From Candidatus Caldarchaeum sp. (lineage in GTDB: Archaea > Thermoproteota > Nitrososphaeria_A > Caldarchaeales > Caldarchaeaceae), in the NCBI GenBank assembly GCA_025054795.1, contig JANWZU010000067.1, positions 1-9,874 of the forward strand: a stretch of DNA of 9,874 bases, read 5' to 3'. The notes under the pieces were generated by a model. It did not search any database, was not told the DNA's origin, and worked only from the letters and a program-made list of their open reading frames with translations. Position numbers and translations under genes: made by a program. Shown here piece after piece: positions 1-6,043 of the stretch (its first letter is position 1; each line of letters opens with the position of its first letter).

Positions 1-619
1 CCTCCTCGTCGCTCAGCTGCTCAAACCTTTCGTAGAACTGGCCTATTGCGAAAAAATCCGCAGGAGTCTCTAGACAAACAACCTCGTCGGCCAGCTTCTT
101 CAGCTTCTCAACCGTCTCCGGCGGAGCCACAGGAACCGCCACAATTATCTTCTCAGCATGCTTGTTGCGGGCCATGTGCACAGCGGCCTTCATAGTCAAA
201 CCTGTGGCCAAGCCGTCGTCTACCAGAATGACAGTCCGGCCTTTCAGCTCCTGCATCGGCCGCCCGCCTCTGTAAACCTCAGCCCTCCTTCGAGCCTCCC
301 AGCTCTCTTCAGCAGCCTTCTGCCTGATGTATTCGTCAGCAGCTCCGACGACTCTAGCTATCTCCTCGTCGACGAAAAGCGTGCCGTCCTCTGCGACTGC
401 TCCGACAGCAAGCTCGGGCTGGCTGGGTGCGCCGACCTTCCTCGAAATCACGACGTCGAGCGGGCAGTTGAGCATCTTGGCAACCTCGTACCCTACCACG
501 ACGCCTCCACGGGGTATCGCTAAAACCACGCACTCGCCCTGAACCCTTTTACTCAGGTGCTTGGCTAGGCGGCGGCCGGCGTCCACTCGGTCGTGAAACA
601 GCAACCCTACAGATAGCAT
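1..619 (-). CDS. Phosphoribosyltransferase domain protein (COG1926-like), 3' end cut by window edge
   Basis: The minus-strand frame is open from the ATG at 619-617 to the left edge without a stop, giving 206 residues. The type I phosphoribosyltransferase fold is recognisable. An IPRGG motif lies near residues 35-39 and an RKVGAP motif near 55-60. The PRPP-binding loop VDDGLATGLT is at about 133-142, with two acidic residues followed by the G-x-A-T-G turn. The last visible residues (FYERFEQLSDEE) match the usual C-terminal region of stand-alone 'predicted phosphoribosyltransferase' proteins, so probably only a few to some tens of residues are missing. The natural substrate of this family is not established. 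The start lies 13 bp after the stop of the spermidine-synthase-like gene, so the two are probably cotranscribed. No clear Shine-Dalgarno precedes the ATG. A TTG at 604 would give MLFHDRVDAGRR, closer to the usual N-terminus, so the start is uncertain. Confidence 0.88.
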   Translation of the reverse strand, partial: MLSVGLLFHDRVDAGRRLAKHLSKRVQGECVVLAIPRGGVVVGYEVAKMLNCPLDVVISRKVGAPSQPELAVGAVAEDGTLFVDEEIARVVGAADEYIRQKAAEESWEARRRAEVYRGGRPMQELKGRTVILVDDGLATGLTMKAAVHMARNKHAEKIIVAVPVAPPETVEKLKKLADEVVCLETPADFFAIGQFYERFEQLSDEE

Positions 620-632
620 GCGCCGGATGTTT

Positions 633-2252
633 TTAGGGGTTTCTCCAGAAGAGCCTGAGAAACCAAACAGCCAACGCAGTAAACACAGCCGTGAGGGAGA
701 AGGCGTTGCTTCCTGCGTAAAACAGGGTGGGAAGGCTTCCGCCGTATCCTTCAAGCTCAACGGAGTAGGGCTTCCCCGTGACAGGGTTTATCATCCTCTC
801 CACAGGAGCGTATCCGTCGGTTAGCGTGGTGTATTCTTCGAGAGACGGGATGGCTGTCCACAGGTTCGTCCTAACCTTCGCAGCCAGCCAAGAATCCTTA
901 ACCCGTGCCTCGACACCGTCTAAACTGCATGATGCTGAGGCGCATGCTACGAGGATGAGGTTCTGCACGCTTCCGCCTGAGAACTCGGAGGCCTTGAAAA
1001 CAAACAGCTTCTCAAAAACCTCCCCAACCGTCTTGTACTCGGACCAGAAGATCTCCGAGGTGTCGCCGGTCAAAGAAGCTATCAAGTTGATTACAAGCAC
1101 GCCGTCGTCCGACATCCTCTGCCTAACCAGCCTGTAAAACTCAAGCGTCATCAAGTGGAAGGGGAAGTAGGTTTTTGCGTAGGCGTCCATGACAACAACG
1201 TCGTAAACCATTCCTCCTCTCTGGAGGAAGGTTCTGCCGTCTTCCACAAACACTCTAAGCCTGCTGTCCTCAGGCAGCATGAAGAACCTTCTCGCAGCAT
1301 CTACGACGTCGGGGTCGAGCTCGACGACGTCGACCCGGATGTTGGGGTAGTTTTTCAGGAAGTATTTCGGACCTGAGAAACCACCTCCGCCTACGAAAAG
1401 CGCGTTGGTGGCGTTGGGGCTGAGGGCTGGTCCGAGCTCGAAGAAACGTGTGTAGGGGAAGACGAGCGAGTATGGGTTTTTGACGGAGGCTGCGCTGTGG
1501 GGCAGACCGTTGAGGTAAAGCGTCAGAATTTCGTCCTGTCTTACGACGACGAGGCTGTTGTAAAGCGTCTCCTTGACGTACACCACCTCCCCGCCTGAAG
1601 CGGCGACGGACTGAACCAAGTAGCCGGCCGGCGTCAACACCATCATGAACAGGGCCAAGGTTATCAGCTTAGACATCTTGGAGAGGTAGAGTGCTGAGAC
1701 AGCCATCAGCAAAGCTCCTCCTGAGAGTATGACGGTTCGGACGTCTAGGCTTGGGATGAGGATGAAAACTGTTATGAAGGTTCCCGCTATGCTTCCGACG
1801 GTCGAGAGGGAGTAAACGTCGCCGGCTGACGAGCCCACTCTGCTCCGGATTGTTGAGAGGAGCTTGATGGCGTACGGCGAGACCATTCCAAGAGGTATGG
1901 TTGGAGGAGCTATCAGCAGAGCTGTGGAAACAAGCGGCCCGAACCTCTCATCCAGCCCAGCCTCGGCAACAGCCTCCAGCACCATGGGCGAGATGTAGGG
2001 AATCGAGAAGGTTAGGAGGCCTCCTGTGAAGACGATGGCGGCGAGCGTTTTTATGTTCGCCACCCTGTCTGCAAGCCTGCCGCCCAGCACGTACCCCGCC
2101 GACAAAGCCGTCAGAACAACGCCTATCAAGCTCCCCCAGACGAATATCGTGTTCCCGAACACAGGGGCGAGAAGCCTGCTGGCAGCCATCTCCACGCACA
2201 TCACAACAGCTCCTGACAAAACCACGAGAACTGCTAAGCCTAGGTTCTTCAA
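633..2252 (-). CDS. Membrane-anchored spermidine-synthase-like protein (fused transporter-like/aminopropyltransferase fold)
   Basis: From the preferred TTG start at 2252 this is 539 residues. The N-terminal part has about seven hydrophobic helices (near residues 4-22, 37-57, 69-88, 105-125, 147-167, 173-190 and 195-214). It carries the family signature SRLLAPVFG and GGRLADR after helices one and two. The second half is a Rossmann-type SAM or decarboxylated-SAM fold: ALFVGGGGFSG near 284-294, VVELDPD at 309-315, VEDGRTF at 336-342 and YDVVVMDAY ending at 358, where spermidine synthases hold the catalytic Asp. The LTDGYAPVE block typical of this fused family follows, then a last hydrophobic helix near 516-534. 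Membrane location is therefore expected, with the catalytic-like domain between helix seven and the final helix. Whether it makes a polyamine is unknown, since many fused members are uncharacterised. An ATG at 2318 adds 22 residues, but it overlaps the divergent zinc-ribbon start and would put both TATA-like boxes inside the gene. Confidence 0.87.
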   Translation of the reverse strand: MKNLGLAVLVVLSGAVVMCVEMAASRLLAPVFGNTIFVWGSLIGVVLTALSAGYVLGGRLADRVANIKTLAAIVFTGGLLTFSIPYISPMVLEAVAEAGLDERFGPLVSTALLIAPPTIPLGMVSPYAIKLLSTIRSRVGSSAGDVYSLSTVGSIAGTFITVFILIPSLDVRTVILSGGALLMAVSALYLSKMSKLITLALFMMVLTPAGYLVQSVAASGGEVVYVKETLYNSLVVVRQDEILTLYLNGLPHSAASVKNPYSLVFPYTRFFELGPALSPNATNALFVGGGGFSGPKYFLKNYPNIRVDVVELDPDVVDAARRFFMLPEDSRLRVFVEDGRTFLQRGGMVYDVVVMDAYAKTYFPFHLMTLEFYRLVRQRMSDDGVLVINLIASLTGDTSEIFWSEYKTVGEVFEKLFVFKASEFSGGSVQNLILVACASASCSLDGVEARVKDSWLAAKVRTNLWTAIPSLEEYTTLTDGYAPVERMINPVTGKPYSVELEGYGGSLPTLFYAGSNAFSLTAVFTALAVWFLRLFWRNP

Positions 2253-2276
2253 CCCGTGCGAGGATGAGGCGGGGAA

Positions 2277-2284
2277 ATAATTAA
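2277..2284 (-). promoter_or_regulatory. TATA-like box for the spermidine-synthase-like/phosphoribosyltransferase operon
   Basis: On the minus strand this reads TTAATTAT. Its centre is about 28 nt upstream of the TTG at 2252, so transcription would begin about 2 nt before that codon and give a leaderless mRNA. This spacing is part of the reason for preferring the TTG start. It is inferred from sequence only. Confidence 0.45.
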
Positions 2285-2285
2285 C

Positions 2286-2292
2286 GTTTATC
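2286..2292 (+). promoter_or_regulatory. TATA-like box for the Rpo12-like gene
   Basis: The sequence GTTTATC is centred about 28 nt upstream of the ATG at 2317, which predicts a leaderless or near-leaderless transcript. It sits next to the opposite-facing TATA-like box in a 64-bp divergent intergenic region, 2253-2316. Confidence 0.45.
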
Positions 2293-2316
2293 AACGACCA
2301 CGCTGCGTAATAAAGC

Positions 2317-2526
2317 ATGGGAGAGCCTTACCTCGAGTCGAGAACCTTCTACCAGTGCGTCAAATGTGGGAAGGTTTTTGAAAAGGAGAAGCTAACCCGC
2401 CATGCCGAGTCCCAGTGCCCGTTCTGCGGCTACCACGTCATCAAAAAGGCCAAGTCGCCGACGGCTAAGCTCATCAAAACTTCGGAGCTTGGGAGAGAGA
2501 ATTCTTTAAGCTTCTTCGAACGCTGA
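2317..2526 (+). CDS. rpo12: Rpo12-like zinc ribbon protein (archaeal RNA polymerase subunit P)
   Basis: This 69-residue protein has a zinc ribbon formed by C14-x2-C17 and C34-x2-C37. The pattern YQCVKCGK, then CPFCGYHVIKK, then a lysine-rich P-x-x-K-x-I-K stretch resembles archaeal Rpo12/RpoP (RPABC4 in eukaryotes). There the segment after the second CxxC pair typically reads CPYCGYR-(I/V) with conserved basic residues before a P-x-V-K ending. The role would be a small structural subunit of RNA polymerase. It differs from typical members in length: the family is usually about 45-50 residues, and here there is an extra N-terminal stretch and a C-terminal tail ending SLSFFER. Several normally basic positions around the ribbon are also replaced. 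It could instead be a related zinc ribbon of unknown role. No Shine-Dalgarno is visible, and the TATA-like box 28 nt upstream suggests leaderless translation. Confidence 0.65.
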   Translation: MGEPYLESRTFYQCVKCGKVFEKEKLTRHAESQCPFCGYHVIKKAKSPTAKLIKTSELGRENSLSFFER

Positions 2527-2588
2527 AATACGGCGGGCACAGCTTAACACATACTAGGGTAACGCCGGCATCTGCGCCTATGTGAAAG

Positions 2589-2596
2589 AGTAAAAG
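2589..2596 (+). promoter_or_regulatory. TATA-like box for the MscS-type channel
   Basis: AGTAAAAG is centred about 28 nt before the ATG at 2621, again predicting a leaderless mRNA. The rest of the 94-bp gap after the zinc-ribbon gene (2527-2620) shows no convincing terminator; there is only a weak 5-bp inverted repeat CGGCG/CGCCG (2531-2535 and 2563-2567). Confidence 0.4.
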
Positions 2597-2620
2597 CACC
2601 GTCGAAAAACTCGTCGCAGG

Positions 2621-3361
2621 ATGCTGGCGGAGGCTGCTGCACCTTCTTATCTCTGGCCTGCTATTCTGCTTGGGTTTCTAGTGGTCGCCAGAGCTTTTCT
2701 AGGGCCGTTGGCCGACCTGCTTTCAACAAGGCTCGGAGGAGTGGTGAGACTTGGCGGTGCGTTGTCTTCGGCTGCAGGTTCAACTCTTCTCATATTCAAC
2801 ATCTACCAGCAGCATCAGCCCCTAGCCTTCATCCTAGCGGCCTCGGCCATCGTCCTGCTGGCCGCCTGCTTCAAGCCTTTCAAACTGATGGTCGTAGGCG
2901 ACGCCTTGAAAGCCGCCGGGGTGCTGAGAGAGGGGGACTACGTTGTTCTCGACGGGCAGACAGCCCGTATATCGGAGGTGGCTGCGACACACACGGAGCT
3001 GACCACGCCGGACCTCAGGAAAATCCTAGTACCCAACGACCTCTTCCTCTCTGAGAGGTTCGCTAACATGACCAAGTCAGGGGCCGGTGTCTTGACCGTT
3101 AGGATAACGGTTGATGGCAGGCGGATAAGCTTGGCCGACGCCAAGCTGGTGCTGATGAAGACAGGCACCGACTTGGCTAAGAGCGAGATGGCTCCGAACA
3201 GGGCTCCAGAGGTGCGTGTGGAGAAGGTTGAGGGAGACTACGCAACCCTTAGGCTGACCCTCTACCTCATCAACCCAGCCAAAGCAGATTCGCTGGCCTC
3301 ACACATAATGGAGCGTGTCTACATGAAGCTGGCTGAGGTCGCAAAAGAAGCCCTCGCCTAG
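2621..3361 (+). CDS. MscS-family mechanosensitive channel protein
   Basis: This 246-residue protein has three hydrophobic helices near residues 11-30, 45-63 and 68-88, followed by a soluble domain. The MscS beta-domain signature is clear between about 100 and 152: LREGDYVVLDGQ, then ISEV, TELTTPDLRKILVPND and the closing FANMT. This mirrors the G-E-x-V ... T-x-x-R-x-x-D-x-x-x-I-x-(I/V)-P-N pattern of bacterial and archaeal MscS proteins. The remaining hundred residues fit the C-terminal alpha/beta cage. In known members the channel opens under membrane tension and releases solutes during hypo-osmotic shock. The third, pore-lining helix is unusual: it is rich in Ala, Leu, Val and Lys and lacks the regular Gly/Ala packing of E. 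coli MscS, so gating or conductance may differ. The stop codon shares the palindrome CTAG (3358-3361) with the stop of the convergent gene. Confidence 0.8.
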   Translation: MLAEAAAPSYLWPAILLGFLVVARAFLGPLADLLSTRLGGVVRLGGALSSAAGSTLLIFNIYQQHQPLAFILAASAIVLLAACFKPFKLMVVGDALKAAGVLREGDYVVLDGQTARISEVAATHTELTTPDLRKILVPNDLFLSERFANMTKSGAGVLTVRITVDGRRISLADAKLVLMKTGTDLAKSEMAPNRAPEVRVEKVEGDYATLRLTLYLINPAKADSLASHIMERVYMKLAEVAKEALA

Positions 3362-4047
3362 CCGAGCAGCGGAAACACGTTCTCAAGAACGTACTGGATG
3401 AACTGCCCCTCCGACATCTTCGAGAAAGAGACCACGACGCAGTTCCTTGTGACGCCGAGGACGGCGTTGGAGCCTTTGACGGAGAAGACGAGATACCATA
3501 TCTTGCCGTGGGCCAGATACTCCTCGTACTTTCCAGTCGATATCAGCGACTTGCCGTAGAGTGCGACCTTGTCCACTCCGGGGTAGTCGAGGCTGTCGAA
3601 GAAGATTACTTTGGTTGCCTCTGGGTTGGCTTCGTGGTGGCGTTGGAGGTTTTCAGGCGGTATCCGCGCCTCAACTATGCTTCGGTAGTTGAGGAAGAGC
3701 TGGTGAGAGAGGAAGCTGGCTACGTAGTTGGCGAAATGCTTGTTCTGCACGACCGTGAGGTAGGTTTTGTTGTTCCTCCTCTGGAAGAAAATCGTAGCCT
3801 TCACGGTTGCGGCTACAGGCGAAAGCCCTCCCCTCTGGTTGATGTAAACGACCTTGTCCTTCGAGAAGGTGCAGAAGAGCGTGTCTTTCTTCAGGTCAAG
3901 CTCCGAGACATCTGTGGCGAGCTCGAAGTCTTTCTCTCCGTGTCTCTGGACTTCAGAAACACGGAGGTCTTTCAGCTTCTCAGCCACCTCCTCCAGCGAA
4001 GCCTGCTGCTTCAGCTCGAATATCTTAGCCGACAGAACCACGGCCAA
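3358..4047 (-). CDS. Conserved-looking protein of unknown function, last gene of a sugar-nucleotide/glycosyltransferase operon
   Basis: I do not recognise this 229-residue protein. It starts at TTG 4047, five nt after a GGAGG Shine-Dalgarno and one base after the epimerase stop, so it is very likely cotranslated with the sugar genes. It has no signal peptide or membrane helix and looks cytosolic. Residues 11-40 are a charged, probably helical segment. The rest alternates short hydrophobic strands with charged turns, suggesting an alpha/beta or beta-rich fold. Examples are TLFCTFSKD (57-65), ATIFFQRRNNKTYLTVV (84-100), KVIFFDSLDYPGVDKVALYG (146-165) and KIWYLVFSVKG (182-192). Its two halves both contain a 'strand, basic turn, strand' unit, which might be an internal repeat. 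No catalytic motif is evident. Its overlap with the mscS-like stop is four bases tail to tail. Confidence 0.85.
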   Translation of the reverse strand: MAVVLSAKIFELKQQASLEEVAEKLKDLRVSEVQRHGEKDFELATDVSELDLKKDTLFCTFSKDKVVYINQRGGLSPVAATVKATIFFQRRNNKTYLTVVQNKHFANYVASFLSHQLFLNYRSIVEARIPPENLQRHHEANPEATKVIFFDSLDYPGVDKVALYGKSLISTGKYEEYLAHGKIWYLVFSVKGSNAVLGVTRNCVVVSFSKMSEGQFIQYVLENVFPLLG

Positions 4048-4048
4048 C

Positions 4049-4960
4049 TCATCCTCCGGCTCTCTGCTGTACGTAGGTTTTAAGATTGAGCCTCGGTCGG
4101 AAGCCGAGCTCTCTGGCGGCCTTGGAGACGTCTGCCACGCTGTGTTTAATGTCTTTGGGCCTTGATGGTAGGTGAATTACGTTGATTTTCCTCGTTCCAA
4201 CGGTTTGTTGGACGAGCTGAGCCAGCTCCGCTATCGAAACACCTTCCCCAGAGCCGATGTTGTAGACCCTATGCCCTCTACCGGCCATCTCAACGGCCTT
4301 CAACACGGCCTCAGCCACGTCGTCGACATGTATGAAATCCCTCACCTGCTCTCCGTCTCCGTATATCTTCAAGCAACCTGTGGACAGGGCGTCTGCGATG
4401 AACTGGTCGACGACGCCGAGACTGCCTTTTCCGAGTTTCAGCCTGCCGTAGACGTTGAATATGCGTAAGACGGTCGTGTCTATGCCTTTCTGCTCATTCA
4501 AACACCTAAGCATCTCCTCCGCAACCAGCTTTGTGTATCCGTAGACCGACAGCGGCTTCACTGGACTTTCCTCGCCCACCACCCCCGACGCCGAGTATAC
4601 GGCGGCTGAGGAGAAGAAAACAACCCTCTTCACGCCTGTGTTTACGCAGGCTTTGGCTATGTTCTCAACTCCTTTGACGTTGACCTCGAACGCCCTCTTC
4701 ACGTTCTTTTCACATTCCGGAACCGTCGGTATCGCAGCCATATGCAACACTGCTTCTACACCCGCCACCATGTCTTCTAAACCACCCGCATCGGTTATGT
4801 CGTGTCTGAAGACTCTTAGCCTCGGATGCGTCGGCAGGTTGTCCATGTCGCCCGTCGAGAAGTCGTCAACGACGTCAACCTCGTAGCCGTGCTCCAAAAG
4901 CTTCGCCACCACCCTCGACCCAATGAAACCAGCTCCACCTGTAGCCAACATTCTACTCAA
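4049..4960 (-). CDS. NAD-dependent sugar epimerase/dehydratase (extended SDR, UDP-glucose 4-epimerase-like)
   Basis: From TTG 4960 the protein is 303 residues, the usual size for extended short-chain dehydrogenases acting on nucleotide sugars. The N-terminus MSRMLATGGAGFIGS carries the NAD-binding G-G-x-G-x-x-G loop at residues 8-14. Asp32/Asp33 in VDDFSTG mark NAD preference. HMAAIP lies at 73-78, SSAAVY begins near 117, and the catalytic pair Tyr140-x3-Lys144 is in VYGYTK. VLRIFNVYGR and GDGEQVRDFIHVDDVA are the sugar-nucleotide-binding motifs typical of GalE/RfbB-like enzymes. The exact substrate cannot be told from sequence. TTG 4960 is chosen because a perfect GGAGGT stands eight nt upstream and the result matches the family's M-x-(K/R)-(I/V)-L-V-T-G-G start. 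ATG 4951 is 17 nt away. The longer frame to 5065 lies inside the glycosyltransferase gene and is spurious. The gene overlaps the glycosyltransferase by eight bases. Confidence 0.92.
   Translation of the reverse strand: MSRMLATGGAGFIGSRVVAKLLEHGYEVDVVDDFSTGDMDNLPTHPRLRVFRHDITDAGGLEDMVAGVEAVLHMAAIPTVPECEKNVKRAFEVNVKGVENIAKACVNTGVKRVVFFSSAAVYSASGVVGEESPVKPLSVYGYTKLVAEEMLRCLNEQKGIDTTVLRIFNVYGRLKLGKGSLGVVDQFIADALSTGCLKIYGDGEQVRDFIHVDDVAEAVLKAVEMAGRGHRVYNIGSGEGVSIAELAQLVQQTVGTRKINVIHLPSRPKDIKHSVADVSKAARELGFRPRLNLKTYVQQRAGG
4053..4057 (-). promoter_or_regulatory. Shine-Dalgarno GGAGG deciding the TTG start at 4047
   Basis: The minus strand reads GGAGG-ATGAG-TTG, a five-base spacing. The embedded ATG (4052-4050) is in another frame. 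The site lies in the last codons of the epimerase gene, so translation is probably coupled. Confidence 0.7.
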
Positions 4961-5975
4961 GGCCGTAGACCTCCAAGTACTTGGGGACGACGACGTTCCA
5001 CGAATAGTTCTCCAGATAAGTTTTGTATGCGTTTTCAGCCAGCTTCTCCGCATGCCTTCTGTCATGGAGAAGCTGTGAGACGGCCTCCGCCAGAGCCTCT
5101 GTATCTCCGGGGTTGACGAGCATCCCGGTGTGCATGTGCTGAACGACCTCGGTGTTTCCCCCGACGTCGGTGGCTACGACGGGCGTCTTCAGGGCCATGG
5201 CTTCGAGGAGGACAGTGCTCAGTCCCTCCGCCAGCGACGGAAGAACCAGCAGGTCTGAGCCTTTGATGTACTGAAGAGCTTTTCTGCGGCTAACCCCTCC
5301 CGTGAAAAAGACGTTGTTCATATCCTTCGACATAGCTTTTAGCCTCGCCGCCTCAGGCCCGTCGCCGACTATCACGAACGTTGCTTGAGCTATCCTCCGA
5401 GCCAGCTGCAGAACCGCTTCGACGTTCTTCTCCTTCGAAAGCCTTCCGACATAAACGACTTGAGGCTGTCCAAGCCTGCACGGCTCAACATCGCCGTCGA
5501 CCTCCACGGCGTTGGGGATGTAGGTTGCTTCGAAGCCGAGCTTCCTGTAGGCCTCCGCCGCCTGACGGGAAACAGTTGTAAGCACGTCAGCCCACCTCAG
5601 CAAAGCCCTCTCCAGCACAGAGACAGCGCCGCCCAGCAGGCCGCCGTGCAGCAGGCCTATCTGCTCAGCGTAAACACCGTGCAGCGTCAAAACCCTCCGC
5701 CCTGCGGCAGAGGTCTTCATCGCCAGAGCTGAAGGCAGGTTGTGGGCGTGCGCCACTTCAGCCTTCTCGGCCAAGGCTTTTACGCCTGACGTTAGCATGA
5801 ACGACGGGTTCTTCAAACCCTTGACTTGGACTATGGGCGTGTTCTCCGAGGAGATTAAGGAAACTCTGTAGCCTCTCCGCTTGAGATGGTCGGCTAGTGA
5901 TGCGACGTGCTGAGCAACGCCGCCTATTCCTCTGCTTGTAGGAGAGACCAGCAGAACGTCAGCCACTTCCCCCAA
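4953..5975 (-). CDS. GT4-family glycosyltransferase (GT-B fold)
   Basis: This 340-residue protein has the two-domain GT-B layout of family 4 retaining glycosyltransferases. The acceptor side begins with GIGGVAQHV (residues 17-24), followed by HAHN at 76-79 and TLHG at 97-100. The donor-binding half has IPNAV at 153-157, YVGRLSKEKN at 175-184 and VIVGDGPE at 201-208. The conserved E-x7-E motif is EGLSTVLLE (Glu250 and Glu258), followed by VVATDVGGN. No signal peptide or membrane segment is seen, so a peripheral cytosolic enzyme is likely. It would transfer a nucleotide-activated sugar to a lipid, polysaccharide or protein-linked acceptor, with the downstream epimerase plausibly making or modifying the donor. 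The start is TTG 5975, with a TAA two codons upstream in frame. GTG 5966 (MADVLLVSP) is the alternative. The TATA-like box about 29 nt upstream favours a leaderless TTG. Confidence 0.92.
   Translation of the reverse strand: MGEVADVLLVSPTSRGIGGVAQHVASLADHLKRRGYRVSLISSENTPIVQVKGLKNPSFMLTSGVKALAEKAEVAHAHNLPSALAMKTSAAGRRVLTLHGVYAEQIGLLHGGLLGGAVSVLERALLRWADVLTTVSRQAAEAYRKLGFEATYIPNAVEVDGDVEPCRLGQPQVVYVGRLSKEKNVEAVLQLARRIAQATFVIVGDGPEAARLKAMSKDMNNVFFTGGVSRRKALQYIKGSDLLVLPSLAEGLSTVLLEAMALKTPVVATDVGGNTEVVQHMHTGMLVNPGDTEALAEAVSQLLHDRRHAEKLAENAYKTYLENYSWNVVVPKYLEVYGLE
4969..4974 (-). promoter_or_regulatory. Shine-Dalgarno GGAGGT deciding the TTG start at 4960
   Basis: The minus strand shows GGAGGT, eight bases, then TTG. 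It lies within the last codons of the glycosyltransferase (TTG GAG GTC TAC). The spacing favours TTG 4960 over ATG 4951. Confidence 0.7.
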
Positions 5976-6001
5976 CCCTTAAACATCCATCCATCTTAAT
6001 C

Positions 6002-6007
6002 TTTAAA
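6002..6007. promoter_or_regulatory. Palindromic TATA-like box TTTAAA, possibly shared by the divergent glycosyltransferase operon and S17e
   Basis: The hexamer TTTAAA, in ATCTTTAAATCT, reads the same on both strands. It is the only strong TATA-like element in the divergent gap. Towards the minus strand its centre is about 29 nt upstream of TTG 5975, predicting a leaderless transcript. Towards the plus strand it predicts a start near 6031, just before the GGTGA ribosome site of the S17e gene. A weaker TGTAAA at 6021-6026 could serve S17e instead. Confidence 0.5.
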
Positions 6008-6032
6008 TCTACGCAGAGGCTGTAAACCCCTC

Positions 6033-6037
6033 GGTGA
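6033..6037 (+). promoter_or_regulatory. Shine-Dalgarno GGTGA of the S17e gene
   Basis: GGTGA complements the archaeal 16S 3' end. It lies six nt before CTG 6044 and 15 nt before GTG 6053, so the spacing favours CTG as the initiation codon. Confidence 0.5.
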
Positions 6038-6043
6038 CCTCTT

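Noticed and set aside
158..523. Plus-strand open frame of 121 codons over the left edge
   Set aside because: It is antisense to the clearly recognisable phosphoribosyltransferase and shows no family features.
2531..2567. CGGCG/CGCCG inverted repeat after the zinc-ribbon gene as a terminator
   Set aside because: The arms are five bases with a long loop and no T-rich tract, and are expected by chance in GC-rich DNA.
3508..4083. Plus-strand open frame of 191 codons opposite the unknown protein gene
   Set aside because: The minus-strand gene has a GGAGG site and operon spacing. The plus frame has no ribosome site or recognisable features and is best explained as a GC-rich shadow frame.
4961..5065. 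A 35-residue N-terminal extension of the epimerase up to an ATG at 5065
   Set aside because: It lies wholly inside the glycosyltransferase coding region, lacks family similarity, and GGAGGT plus the conserved N-terminus put the start at TTG 4960.
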